Part shown: positions 1-10,268 of the stretch, piece by piece | How positions within the stretch are numbered: position 1 is the first letter of the stretch | Layout: each line of letters begins with the position of its first letter | Assembly (NCBI RefSeq): GCF_019578655.1 | Contig: NC_063264.1 | Location: 12,627,213-12,691,212, forward strand | Origin: Ricinus communis | Lineage: Eukaryota; Streptophyta; Magnoliopsida; Malpighiales; Euphorbiaceae | Length of the DNA: 64,000 nucleotides | Direction of reading: 5' to 3' | Program-made: the position numbers and the translations under genes | The notes under the pieces: model-generated | What the model was told of the DNA's origin: nothing | The model's input: the letters and a program-made list of their open reading frames with translations, nothing else | Databases searched by the model: none

Positions 1-2650
1 TGAGGGCTATCGATACTATAAAAACCACATGTAGCCGAATACTAGAGGCTAGTGAGCATATTATTTTAGCTTTCTACCTTATGAAAAATCAAGTTATCGA
101 TTCTTTCAAGAACTCTACAGGCTTATTAAGACTCGCATTAGCGATCATAGACTTATCGCTCAGGTCCTTCATTTCTTTTGCGTTCTTTGTCTACCGATGT
201 GTTTATAACATTTCTATTTGATCCTTACGTATAATTGTATGGAAGAGAACAAAGAACTTATAATTTATTTCCTTATCGGATCAGAAATCCTGCCTATGTT
301 CACTTTTTATTAATTTCTTGTGCCCCTTTGTATAACATGTTAGTTTGGTTTCATTTAGGGAGCATAAACACGAGTGTTGAGTGAAAGTGTGTGGAAGCGG
401 CAATCATAGGCACCGATCCAATGCTTGGACAAATGCGAAGAAAGAAATTGATTATTAATATCATTGTCGGTATGATTGCGAATGAAACTTTTGGAGCAAA
501 GAGGGAACGACGAGAATCGAGGCACTCTTAAATATTTCTATTCAGGATGTGCATCATTAGAATCTGCATCATTCCTTGTTTCTCTATGTATAAGGACTAC
601 TGATGACACAAGGATTGGTGTAAGGAATCATGAGAACGCAATTGACAAGCTTGACCGGTGGCATTCGGGCTTAGCCAGATGATTAAGCAGGACAAGACGT
701 AAATCCACACGTGTAAGGGAGATATCATATTGTTTCAATTAATCCAAGCATATACAAGTTGGAATGTGAGCATTTTCATGTTTTTGATGCATATAATGAA
801 GTAATTTTGGTAGGAGTATTATTAGGTAGGCCCATGCAAATTTCTCCTTGTCTTTTTCGTTAAGCTAGCTCATAAAATTTGGAACTACAAGTGTTATTAA
901 CTAGTCAACTCCTTTTTGGTTCTTGATTTGATCTTAGTTTATTCATCTTTCTTTATTTATTTTTTCATATTTAGGTTCTAGTTTCTTCTTCTAGTAGAAT
1001 GAGGGCATTCACACTATAAAAACTGCATGCAACCGAATACTTGAGGCTAATGAGAATATTATTTCCATTTTCGACCTTAAGAGAAATCAAGTTATGGGTT
1101 CTTTGAAGAATCTTATGGACTTATGAACACTCGTGCTAGTGAACATAGACTTATCACATCACGTCCTTCCTTCTTTTATGTTTTTTGTCGACCTATATGT
1201 TTGAATGAAATCGATTTGATCCTAAAGCTTAGCCATATGAAAAAGAACAAAGAACTTGTGATTTTTTTCCTTATCGGATCGAAAACCCTACCTATGTTCT
1301 CATTTTGTTTGTTTCTTTTGTATATTTCTTTCTAATCTCTGTCTAGTATGATGGTTTGGTTTTATTTAGGGAGCATAGACATGAGTGTTGAGTGCAAGCG
1401 CATGGAAGCAGCAATTATAGGTACCGATCTAATGCTTCAAAAAATGTAAATAAATAAAATTAGTTGATCAAGTATTGATTTCATTCTCAAAATGATCGCG
1501 TCTGAATCTTTTAGAACAAATAAGGAATGACGAGAATCGAGGCATACCCATATATTCCAATTCAAGATTCCACCATTGGGATCTCAATCATTCCTTATTC
1601 CTTAAGGCATAAGGACTCTTGATGACAGAAGGACTGGTGTAAGGAAACATGGGATTGCAATTGACAAGCTTGATCGGTGGCATTGGAGCTTAGCTTAATG
1701 ATCAAGCAGGACGAGATGGAAATTCATCCATGTAAGGGAGAAATCATGTTGCTTTCTGTTAATCCAAGTGGGAATGAACACGTTTTGATGTTTGGGAGGC
1801 ATATAATGAAGTAAAACTGAGCCATAGTATTATTCGGTACGCTCACTCAGATTTCCCCTTATTTTTGTTAAGTAATCATAGGAACGCAATTGACAAGCTT
1901 AACCAGTGGCATTGAGGTGTGACTTGATGATCAAGCAGCACGAGATGCAAATCCATGCACGTAAGGGAGAAATCATATTGCTTTCGATTAATACTAGTGG
2001 GATTGTGCGTGTTTTCATGCTGGGGAGCAATATAATGAAGCAAATTGGGCCGGACTATTATTAGGTACGCGCACTCAAATTTTCCCTTATTTTCATTAAG
2101 GAGTCATGGGAACATAATTGACAAGGTTTATCGATAGCATTATAGTGTGACTTGATGATCAATTAGGATAAGACACAAGTCCACGCACATGATGGAGAAA
2201 TCATTTTGCTTTCAATTAATCCAAGTGGGAATGCGCATATTTTGATGTTTAGGACGCATATAATGAACTAGTTTTAGCAGCAGTGTTATTAGGTATGCCC
2301 ATGCAAAACTTTTCCTTGTTTTCATTAAGCTGGCTCATAAAATTTGGCACCACGAGAGTTGTTGGCTACTCAACTCCTCTCTAGTTCTTGATTTGACTTT
2401 AGTTTATTCATTTTATTTATTTATTTATTCATATTTAGCTTCTAGTTTCTTCTTCTTATGGAATGAGGGCTTTCACACTATAAAAAATGACATGCAACCA
2501 AATACTTGAGGCTAGTGAGCATATTATTTGTCTTCTACCTTGCGGGAAATCAAGTTATGATTCTTTCAAGAACCTTGCAGACTTATGAAGACTCGTGCTG
2601 CCAAACCTAGACTTATGGCTCATATCCTTTTTTTGTTTATGTTCTTTATT
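1..2650 (+). repeat. Long-monomer satellite, block S1 (+ orientation)
   Basis: This is part of the main repeat of the window. Units recur with landmarks in fixed order: a GAATGAGGGC..CACTATAAAAA box (near 1, 1,003 and 2,463), a segment ending in TCAAGTTATGGGTTCTTTCAAGAAC, a GAGCATAAACACGAGTGTTGAGTG segment abridged here, a GAATCGAGGCACGCCC segment, then one or more ~227-bp subrepeats carrying TTGATGATCAAGCAGG, and finally GGCTCATAAAATTTGG with a TTGACTAGTCAA palindrome. The first interval between boxes is about 1.0 kb and the second about 1.46 kb, because the second unit has additional subrepeats. No protein or RNA gene is recognisable. It ends near 2,650, where a transposon composite interrupts it. 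Confidence 0.85.
1640..2335 (+). repeat. Tandem array of ~227-bp subrepeats inside a satellite unit
   Basis: Three successive subrepeats are seen here. The landmark GATGATCAAGCAGGACGAG recurs near 1,697, 1,926 and 2,153, giving spacings of about 229 and 227 bp. Each copy carries, in order, a GGAATCATGGGAA..TTGACAAGCTT segment, the near-palindrome CTTGATGATCAAG, AAATCCACGCACGTAAGGGAG, TTAATCCAAGTGGGAATG, CATATAATGAAGTAAATTGG and TTATTAGGTACGCCCA. Copy number per unit varies from one to four in the window, so subrepeat gain and loss is the main cause of unit length variation. Confidence 0.85.
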
Positions 2651-2849
2651 TTTGGTTTGTTGGCTTGAGTGCTTGAGTTGTGATGCCACTATAACAATCC
2701 TCCTCTAGTATTTTAAATGACTACCCCCCAGTGTTTGATGCTCCTTGGATCTCGACCAAATCTTCTTCATTTTCTCCTTTAGATATAAAAGAGGGAGGCA
2801 AGGTCATAATAATAGTAACACACCCCTAAAGGATAAGCACAAATAATAA

Positions 2850-4300
2850 TTCAACATGGAATAAAAATTGACCCGGACAAGGTAAAGACTATTCAAGAGA
2901 TGCTAGCATTAGAGACAGAGAAACAAGTCAAAAGACTTCCAAGATGTTTATAGTACATCAGTAGGTTTATTTCCAAGCTCACAATAATTTGTGATCCTAT
3001 CTTCAACCTTTTGAGAGCACACTAACCCGCTGTGTGGGATGAGCACTATTAGAAGGCGCTTGACAGAATTAAAGAGTATATGATGAAGCCATTGGTATTG
3101 AAGCTGCTAAAGGATAGTAAGCCGGTGATTCCATTTTTGGCCTTATAGGAGGAAGCCCTAGGGGCAATGGTAGCATAATGTGGGCCTAATGATGTGGAGT
3201 AATCGGTCTATTATCTTAGTAAGAAATTACTACCTTATGAGTTAAAGTATAACCTCGTGGAGAAGACTTTCTTAGCCATGGTATAGGCTATGAGAAATTG
3301 AGACACTATTTCTAGTAGGGTGCAAGTAATTTCAAAAATAGACTTGTTGAAGTATCTGTTTGAAGCTCCGTCTCTCGTAGGGAAGCTGGCTAGAAGGTTA
3401 GTGCTGTTAACAGAATTCGACATCGAGTATGTCACTAAGAAAGTAGTCAAGGGTAAGGCTGTAGAAAAATTCTTGACATAAAATGCAATCAAGAGAGACG
3501 ACTCTTGAGATCTGGAGTTTCATGATGAAAATCTAGGGGCAATCGAAATTCAAGAACGGAAGCTCTACTTTGATGGAGTAGTAAATTCGAAAGGTGTAGG
3601 GTTAGGAGTAGCTTTGGTCACGTCGAAAGGAGAAATACTTTCAATGGGCAAAATATTAGACTTTAAAGTGACAAATAACATAGCGGAGTACGAAGCATGT
3701 TTATTTGGATTAGAAGCGGCCATGGTAATAGGAGCGGAACAACTAATGGTCTAAGGGGATTCCATGCTGGTGATTTAACAAGCCATTCAAGAATGGAAAG
3801 TGAAAGAAGAAAGGTTGAAGCCATATGTCAACTATCTCAAGACTATGGTTTGCTACATCTTTAAGTGTTCATTTATACACTAGCCATGAGATGAAAACCA
3901 GATGGCAAACACATTGGCTACCCTAATGTCTATGTGGGAGAACCTCTTGCAGCTTCTGATGAATCCGCTAGTGATTATAAAATCAGGTACACCTTGTCAT
4001 TAGGGAGACTGAATAATGCAAGTCTAAATGGGGCCGGAAGAGAAGCATTGGTTTCATGATCTAAAGTGAGTTGTAGAAGATATGGAATATTCGAAGGAAG
4101 CAACTATGAAGGAAAGGTATATACTGCGGACAAGCCAAGAACTACATCAGCCATCAAAGAGTACTACACAAAAGAATGACTTCAGGTGGCCAGCTTTGAT
4201 ACGTTACTAAAGTGGAAGTGCATGATGTAATGGACGAGATGCATAAAGAAGTATGAGGGCCTCACATGAATGACATAATGTTAACTGGGAAGATTTGATC
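2850..4300 (+). pseudogene. Decayed Tat-lineage Ty3/gypsy pol fragment (RT end, RNase H, second RNase H)
   Basis: Conceptual translation, broken by many stops and frame changes, follows the end of a Ty3/gypsy pol. There is an RT C-terminal GI-IDPDK segment near 2,855, then a first RNase H region (VIPFLAL..EEALGAM near 3,125-3,175; YYLSKKLLPYE near 3,210). A second RNase H domain follows at about 3,555-3,930, with LYFDG, NNIAEYEACLFGLEAA and GDSMLVI. The last acidic position of that domain reads MANTLATL, where the family normally has an aspartate. The tail near 4,240-4,290 (GPHMNDIML) resembles the start of the integrase zinc-binding region. A second, archaeal-type RNase H is a hallmark of the Tat/Ogre group, which is the basis of the assignment. 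The 200 bp before it (2,651-2,849) are unassigned. It is clearly non-functional. Confidence 0.75.
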
Positions 4301-4655
4301 TCAAACAAATCATATTAAGAATGTTAGATATAATTTGGTATATGCTGAAATTCTTTCTAAACAAGGAATATATCTCCAACTCCAACTAGGATTTTGATTT
4401 TTTTTTTCTAATGCAAATCTGAATTCTTCCTTGACAATAACTCTTTTTCTTTGTATGATTACCACAATGGCTGAACCTTTTTTTTTATGACAACCAACAA
4501 GACCAAATCTAATTTTCTAATGAAAAAGAACAGATTCAAAGACAAAACGAAAGAACAAATTAAGAATAAGAAATCAAAGATTAAGGAAAACAAGAAAAAC
4601 ACAAAGATAAGTAAGGGGATTCCATGCTAGTGATACACCTGGTTTTAAAGCCAAT
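4301..4655. other. Unassigned AT-rich stretch between pol fragment and LTR
   Basis: No coding signal is visible. It holds T-runs near 4,390-4,408 and 4,477-4,487, and an A-rich run near 4,540-4,610. Because it lies directly next to a reverse-oriented primer site, it may be the 5' untranslated part of the reverse-oriented element whose LTR follows; that is inference. A string of about 22 bases at 4,613-4,634 nearly repeats one at 3,756-3,777 in the Tat fragment. Confidence 0.4.
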
Positions 4656-4667
4656 GCTCTGATACCA
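4656..4667 (-). promoter_or_regulatory. Primer-binding site, initiator-Met tRNA type
   Basis: The reverse complement reads TGGTATCAGAGC, the 12-base sequence complementary to the 3' end of plant initiator-Met tRNA. It is used by most Ty1/copia and many other plant LTR elements. It lies two bases from the start of the LTR at 4,670, the usual spacing, and shows that this element is in reverse orientation. Confidence 0.8.
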
Positions 4668-4669
4668 AA

Positions 4670-5616
4670 TGTTAGAGAACCTCCAAGAATAGACCTTGAG
4701 AACTCTTTTTGAATTATGGACCCCTAAAATACTAACTTAAAAATCCAAAACACAATCTAGTTTTCAATCCTAAGAAAGCTAGAATCAAGTATCTTAGAAT
4801 GAACAAGAGAATTAGAACCCTAAGAAAACTAAGTTCTTAAAACCCCAATCCTTCAAAACAATCCACAAAGGAGTTGTTCAACCTTCTTTGAATGTTCTTT
4901 AAGCATGTATTCTTTCAAGAACACAAAAATAAAGCATAACAATCTTTGAAGGTAAAACAGCATTTATCATTCAAGTTCAACTTAATTCACATCGAAATTT
5001 GTAAGCCTTTTATAGGCCTTAGAAAATCCTAAATCTTAATTAATAAGGATTTACATCTCATATAGAACAAAGATAACCTTCCTAATAAAAAGAGATACGT
5101 AAAACAAAGTCCTAACTAGGATAAATAACATGTGTAGCCTCCCAACTTAAGTAAAGAAACTCTTATTTACTTAAGTCATGCATATGGGCCTTAAACATAA
5201 GCTAAGTTAAGCCTAAAGTCTTCATATGCTCCAAATCAACTACTTTGGTCTTTTTGAGCCGAAATAAAAGATTAAGTAAGCCCATTAAATACTTGGACTT
5301 GTAATACATTAAGTTGAATCGAGCCTTCACTAAGACTCCGGCCCAATACTTGGACTTGTAATATATTAAGTTGAGTTGGGCCTGCATTATATGACTCTAA
5401 ATTCATAAGGCCTTACATATGTTGAATTAAGGCTTGTTGATACTTCTTGTATCTTGATCTAGTTATTGGGCCTTAGGTAATTATATTGGATCTTTAGCCT
5501 CAATAGCGTGACTTTGATCTTGGGCTTGAAGCTTTGGCTGAACTCCTCCATGCCCTTACTCATCTTCATTAAGTCCATCTTTATGAAATCCATATGAAAG
5601 TGGTTGGTACATATCA
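4670..5616 (-). mobile_element. Reverse-oriented LTR (probably Ty1/copia), 5' LTR remnant
   Basis: In reverse orientation the LTR would begin TGATATGTACC (5,616) and end GGTTCTCTAACA (4,670), followed after two bases by the tRNA-iMet primer site. The right edge is inferred from the resumption of satellite near 5,617 and could be off by some bases. No clean target-site duplication is visible, as expected if only a 5' LTR plus a stub of internal sequence remains. Inside it, two similar ~45-bp stretches (near 5,280-5,330 and 5,340-5,385, both with ACTTGGACTTGTAATA) form a short tandem duplication. A copia origin is suggested only by the primer type; no pol is present. Confidence 0.6.
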
Positions 5617-5862
5617 AGTTCACTTCAAGAATGCGCACGTTTCGATGTGTTGGGAGTCATATAATGAAGTAAATTGGCTTGGAGTGTTATTAGGTACACC
5701 CACGCAAATTTTCTCTTATTTTTTTTAAGGAATCATCGGAACATAATTGACAAGCTTCACTAGTAGTATTGGAGCATGACTTGATGACCAAGTAAGACAA
5801 AATGCAAATCCACGCGTGCGATGAAGAAATTATGTTGCTTTCAATTAATCCAAGTGAAATTA
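5617..5862 (+). repeat. Satellite fragment S2 (+ orientation)
   Basis: This carries about one 227-bp subrepeat: GAATGCGCACGTTTCGATG, CATATAATGAAGTAAATTGG, TTATTAGGTACACCCACG, TTGACAAGCTTCAC and TTAATCCAAGTG, matching the blocks on both sides of the window. It is broken off in the middle of TTAATCCAAGTG by the microsatellite that follows. Confidence 0.8.
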
Positions 5863-5865
5863 TGT

Positions 5866-5890
5866 ATATGTATATATATATGTGTGTGTG

Positions 5891-5927
<37 letters not shown>

Positions 5928-5985
5928 GTGTGTGTGTGTGTATGTATATGTATATATATCTATACATATATATGTGTGTGTGTTT
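5866..5985. repeat. Compound (TA)n/(TG)n microsatellite
   Basis: Alternating TA and TG runs, including an uninterrupted TA stretch near 5,900-5,926 and TG runs near 5,880, 5,930 and 5,970. Open reading frames across it are low-complexity artefacts. Confidence 0.97.
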
Positions 5986-6029
5986 ATTTTCTTTAGTGGA
6001 GATGTTACTATAGATACTTTAGTATGTAT

Positions 6030-6040
6030 GTATGTACATA

Positions 6041-6084
<44 letters not shown>

Positions 6085-6085
6085 G
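6030..6085. repeat. (CA)n-(TA)n microsatellite
   Basis: A CA run (about 6,038-6,070) followed by TA repeats. It is the complement pattern of the preceding compound microsatellite. Confidence 0.97.
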
Positions 6086-6215
6086 AGTATTTCTATTGAT
6101 CGGGCATGTCATATAGGCCCGAGTCGGACATCCAATTGCTTCGATTTGAATTATCCGGAACATGCCTTATATATTATATTATATATTATATCAAAAAAAT
6201 GGACAATCAAACCCA

Positions 6216-6288
6216 TTATATATATATATATATATACACATACACACACACACACACACATACACACACACATATATATATATATGTA
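6216..6288. repeat. (TA)n-(CA)n-(TA)n microsatellite
   Basis: TA run, CA run with interspersed TACA, then TA run. The preceding ~110 bp (6,105-6,215) carry a short TATATTATATTATA stretch and otherwise nothing I recognise. Confidence 0.97.
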
Positions 6289-6292
6289 TACC

Positions 6293-6426
6293 AAAAATAT
6301 ATGAGGACTAACAAGTTTCTGGTGCGCAGAATCCTCAGACGAGGTAAGCATAGAGCATAAAAAAATATATGAAGACTAACAAGTTTCTGGTGTGCAGGAT
6401 TCTCAGACGAGGCAAGCACAGAGCAT
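6293..6426. repeat. 66-bp tandem duplication
   Basis: Two copies, 6,293-6,358 and 6,361-6,426, both run from AAAAATATATGA through AACAAGTTTCTGGTG and CAGACGAGG to GAGCAT. They differ at only a few positions, mostly C/T and A/G. They are separated by two A's and sit between the microsatellites and the left edge of the viral sequence. Confidence 0.9.
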
Positions 6427-6429
6427 ACA

Positions 6430-6690
6430 CTTGTTAAATCTTAAAAAGAAAATGGAAAATAAGATAAAATAACAAATTCTTTCTTATTGATGGATGAACA
6501 AATATACAAACTTTGAAATAAAAGCTTTAAAATGAAAGCTTTAAACAAAAGAAATATAACTTACAAGAGTAGTTGAATACAAGAGGAAGGTGGTTTCTCA
6601 CTATCACTCTTACACTCTCTTTTCTCACTATATTTTTAATGGTATGACTTGAAGAATACAAGAGTTTCTTATTATTTTTCAGTCTGCCTT
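6430..6690 (-). other. Probable start of viral leader downstream of the promoter
   Basis: This lies downstream (on the minus strand) of the TATA box and before the edge of recognisable viral sequence. It has no coding signal. I could not find a tRNA-iMet primer site in it; in family members that site lies several hundred bases further on, so the leader is probably truncated here. The assignment rests on position only. Confidence 0.4.
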
Positions 6691-6704
6691 CTTCTTTAGT
6701 AGCT

Positions 6705-6720
6705 CCTCTATTTATAGAGG
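6705..6720 (-). promoter_or_regulatory. TATA box of 35S-like viral promoter
   Basis: The plus strand reads CCTCTATTTATAGAGG; on the minus strand this gives TATAAATA in a near-palindromic setting. It lies about 300 bp past the end of ORF2, where caulimovirids carry the promoter of the pregenomic RNA. The start of transcription would be roughly 25-30 bases downstream, near 6,680. Confidence 0.65.
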
Positions 6721-6750
6721 TCTTCAGCCTTGAGGCTCCATAATTGTTGC

Positions 6751-6830
6751 TTTGGATGCTCTTCATAATGGAGTGATGGACTCCACGTCTTTTGGATGCT
6801 TTTGATAATGGAGTGAGGGGCTCCACGTCT
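6751..6830 (-). promoter_or_regulatory. Duplicated 40-bp upstream promoter element
   Basis: Two direct tandem copies, 6,751-6,790 and 6,791-6,830, start TTTGGATGCT and end CTCCACGTCT on the plus strand. They differ at about five positions. Each holds an ACGT core (GACGTGG on the minus strand), the core recognised by plant bZIP factors. They lie 30-110 bp upstream of the TATA box, where the CaMV 35S enhancer has its activator sites. Enhancer function is inferred. Confidence 0.6.
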
Positions 6831-7019
6831 TTTGCAGGAGTTTTCTGCCACGTTTCAACAGTGAGGAATCTTTTACTTTAAAAAAGTAACGGTGCAGATT
6901 CTTTTGTCTTCTTTCTTTTCTTTTAAAAAGACTTTTTTTTATTATTGGGCATTTGGCCCATTGCAAAATTATTTTGGGCTGCCATTTCTGGTATTCAACC
7001 CAAGGGCTTTACAAACATG

Positions 7020-8457
7020 TTATTTGACGGGCTTAAATATCCCAAAACAGTCATCTTCGTTCGAGTCACCATCTAGATCAATTGCTGCTAAGCTGGTGCT
7101 AGAAGAGGAAGATGAAGCTTTAGATTTTCCTTTTGAAGAGGCAGTTTCTCACAATTGTTTGATCAGTTGTAAGAAATCTTCTTCTATTTGAGCCGCCACT
7201 AGCTTTGGAATAATGAAAGACTTATGTGCCAGGAAAGTGGTTTGTTCTTTCAAAGGTGGCAAGAAGCTATTCTTTGAAAGAAAACTTTGTACCATCTTTA
7301 GAGATAATTTTTCTTGGTGGTTAAATTTATCCCACTATTTAACTTTGAATCTTCGAGCAAGGATGATTTCTCCATCTGCTGCTTGGTTGAAATGGAAATA
7401 CCATACACATACCTAGGGGAGAAAGAAGTTTGAACAAAATAGAAGTGAGGGGAAAAAACATCTTTCTATTTTGTTTGGTTTAAAGTGAGCTTTGAATAGA
7501 TTAAACAAAGGTAGAACTTCTGGAATTATGGTCTCTGGAACATTGCCATAAAAATTTCACTATTGTTTAAACCAATATGGGCTTTTTGAAGTTTGGATTG
7601 TGTTTGTGTCGAAGTATAAAAGCCAAGAATGGCTTTGTTCTTCATTTTGTAAAAGAAAGGAATTAAACCAAGCTTGTTGGTAATCCCAATAGTTAAAAGA
7701 AGTATTTAGGCTTGATGGGTAGGTGCTTTGGAGGGAAGTTGGAAAAGATCTTGGTGAATGTAAATCCATTCCCCAATCTGAAGGGTAGAGGATTCTTTGG
7801 ATGGTGCATGTGGAATATGCAAGGTCTTTGTGGTCTTTATGCTTTTTGAAGTGTTTGAATTTTGCAGAACCAGTTACCTCAAGGATAGACTGGTAGTAAG
7901 ATTGGGGTTTTGATATATTCCAGGGTTTAAAGTACCATCCTGGAGGGAAAATTTTTGAAACTAGTTTTGAGGGGCTTTCTGTACAGAATCCTTCCTCAAT
8001 AGTTAAAATGCTTTTGAAATTTTACTTTTCTACATACTCATTGGTTTTGAAAAGTTTTGTTTCAGACAAAACTATTTTTTGTGAGTTAGGCTTCGAAATA
8101 CTTTGAGAGCTTTATGTTTTGAGGGAAAATTGCTATCTTAGGTGTTGAAAAAGGGATAGAAAGTATACCTTTAACTTTGTTGGAAGAGGAGGATGTCTTT
8201 GGAGAGACTTCGGGGTGAAGCTCTACTACTTGCTTTGAATATTCTTCGACCATCTTTAAAAATTCGGGAGTTTAATGTGCAAGCCACTTCTAAAAACAGA
8301 ATTGCTTTTGGGCTGGGTCTTCTTTCATTTCTTCCTGGATGATTTCAGTCCAGGTTCTGATAGGCTTTGAAGAGGAGGGTAAAATCTCCTTTTTCGGGCT
8401 TTGAACAACTTTTGTTGGCTTTTCCTCTTTGTCTTTTGCTCTCAATTTTCTTGGCAT
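7020..8457 (-). pseudogene. Caulimovirid ORF2 (uncharacterised, possibly transactivator-like), broken
   Basis: The start ATG (8,457-8,455) lies two bases after the ORF1 stop (TGA at 8,462-8,460), so the junction reads TGACAATG. The N-terminus is basic (MPRKLRAKDKEEKP). Further on, TWTEIIQEEMKED, a central FNYWDYQQAWFNSFLLQN segment followed by SHSWLLYFD (near 7,600-7,700), and a serine-rich C-terminus ending near 7,020 can be read, about 480 codons in all, with at least five in-frame stops. The aromatic DYQxAW..QN..HSW pattern is, from memory, typical of the second ORF of florendovirus-type elements; the function is not established, and a transactivator/viroplasmin role is only a guess from position. 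Tight stop-start spacing suggests reinitiation or coupled translation in the ancestor. Confidence 0.6.
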
Positions 8458-8459
8458 TG

Positions 8460-9208
8460 TCACTCCTGTTTTTGAAGGAACTCTCTAGTTAGAAAGTCTA
8501 GAATTGAATTCAAATCTCCTCTTATGTATTCGATTTCAAAATAAAAAACGGAAAGAATGGCTTGCCATCTGGCAAAAATCTGTTTTGAAGCTATATTTTG
8601 AACATCTTTTTGTAATACTTCTTTCGCGGATTTACAATCAATCCTTAAAAGAAATTTTTGATTTAAAAGGTCGCTTTGGAATTTTGAAATGCATAAAACT
8701 ATCGAAAGAATTTTTGTTTTGATAGTTGAATAATTCTTTTGTGTATCATTCCAATGTGCAGAAGTAAATTGGACAATGCATTCTTTGTTGTTTTAAACTT
8801 GTTTAAGAATTCCACATATCCTAAATTTGATGCATCAGTTTCAACAATTTTGAATGCAGATGGATCAGCTAGGTGTAAACATGGAATTTCAGAAACTTGC
8901 TCTTTAATGCTTTGGACAATCTTTGTATGCTCATTAGTCCATGCAGGGGGATTTTTCCTTAATCTATCATGGAGGGGTTTTGCTAAACAGTTCAAATTTG
9001 GATAAAAATCCATGACATAATTTAAACTGCCAAGGAACCTTTGCAATTGAGTTTTTCCCAAAAAATTTTCTAGAAATTTTGAAGTAAAAGCTAGAGACCT
9101 TTCAATTGGGGTGACCAAAACTGTTAAAAAACAAAAATCATTTCTTTGTACTTTCTTTTTCATTGAAGTAAAAGCTAGAGACCTTTCAATTGGAGATGTA
9201 GTGTCCAA
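8460..9208 (-). pseudogene. Caulimovirid RNase H domain (C-terminal part of ORF1)
   Basis: RNase H removes RNA from the RNA-DNA hybrid during viral reverse transcription. Visible in order on the minus strand: the RT-RNaseH connection (KTQLQRFLGSLNYVMDFYPNL near 9,000-9,060), VETDASNLGY (near 8,820-8,850) with the first catalytic aspartate, a region corresponding to the glutamate motif broken by a frame shift near 8,700, RIDCKSAKEVL near 8,620 with the later aspartate, and a C-terminus with FARWQAILS and DFLTREFLQ, ending at TGA (8,462-8,460). The start of this piece holds a 30-bp motif (PIERSLAFTS) twice, at 9,080-9,110 and 9,165-9,195, where relatives have it once. It is non-functional. Confidence 0.78.
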
Positions 9209-9993
9209 GAAATCTAGTTTTTGTTTGGAATAAAGATACCTTGGACTTTGAAACTACTAGACCATTTTTCTTAACAACATAGAAAATGTCTCCAAATGTT
9301 TGAAATGTTGCTCTAGAGAATTTGAAAAGATTAGCACATCATCGATATAGACAATGCAAAAGTTTGAATAAGGATTGAAAATGTCGTTCATGATTTTTAG
9401 AAATTCAGAAGGAGCATTTTTTAATCCGAAAGGCATCACATTCCATTCGTATTGACCAAATGGAACTGTAAATGCAGTTTTGTACCAATCTTTAGGATGA
9501 ATTTGGATTTGCCATAATCCTGATTTCATATCAAACTTTGAAAAAATAAAAGCGGAATGAAGCTTTTGAAGAAGATTTTTTTTTTGTTTGGAATGGGGTA
9601 TCTAATCCACTTTAGAGCTTTATTCAAAGGTTTGTAGTTAATCACCAACCTAGGTGTTCCTCTTTCTATCTCACTATTTTTGTTGACATAGAAGGTTGCA
9701 CACGACCAGGGGGATCTGGATTTTGTGATTAAACCCTTTTGCTCTAAATCTTTTATTTCTACTCTACAATGGCTTTCTAGGGTTTCTTTCATTTGGATGG
9801 GTCTGGCTTTGGTGGGAATTTGTTTGTCACAAAAATATTTTTCATATGGTAAATCCACCATATGCTGTTTTCTTTCCCAAAAAGCATTAGGAAGATCAGA
9901 ACAAACTTCTTTTGCAATCTTGTTTTGCAAATTAGAAATTTTTCTTTGGATAAACTCATTTTGCAGTTGGCTTTGGATTCTTTTTAAACCCAT
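9209..9993 (-). pseudogene. Caulimovirid reverse transcriptase domain
   Basis: This region specifies the polymerase that copies pregenomic RNA into DNA. Motifs visible on the minus strand: KARPIQM and the primer-grip side region (LEQKGLITKSRSPW, about 9,700-9,750), RLVINYKPLN (about 9,630), MKSGLWQIQIHP (about 9,500), TVPFGQYEWNVMPFGLKNAP (about 9,420-9,460), and the catalytic YIDD box at about 9,335-9,356. Two pieces (9,993-9,526 and 9,529-9,257) are joined by a frame shift close to a T-rich run near 9,570. The family is distinguished from Ty3/gypsy RT by close similarity of these motifs to caulimovirids and by the absence of a following integrase. Confidence 0.85.
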
Positions 9994-10268
9994 ATCTTGT
10001 TTTAGGTGGAAAAGCTAGGTTTGTTTTCCTTTAATCAAAGCATTTACCTCAAAATTATAAATTGAGTGAGCTTTTATAAGATTGAGATTTCTCTTCTTAG
10101 GTTTGTCTATAAAAGGAAAAACAATCTTTGAATCTTTAGCTTTAAAAATGATAGCAGCAGTAGTTACTTTGAAAGGAGTAATTAAGTTGATAAAAGGAGT
10201 TCCCAAAATAACAGTTTGCTGTAAATTCTTTGTAAGAATAAAATCTTTTTTTAGAGCAATATTGTTGT

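Noticed and set aside
1690..2330. Regularly spaced repeats as a CRISPR-like array
   Set aside because: Units of about 227 bp are tandem without unique spacers, and the context is a plant genome.
5802..6419. Several open frames of 64-92 codons, rich in Cys, Tyr, Ile, His and Thr
   Set aside because: They are readings of TA/TG/CA microsatellites in all frames, with no start context or homology.
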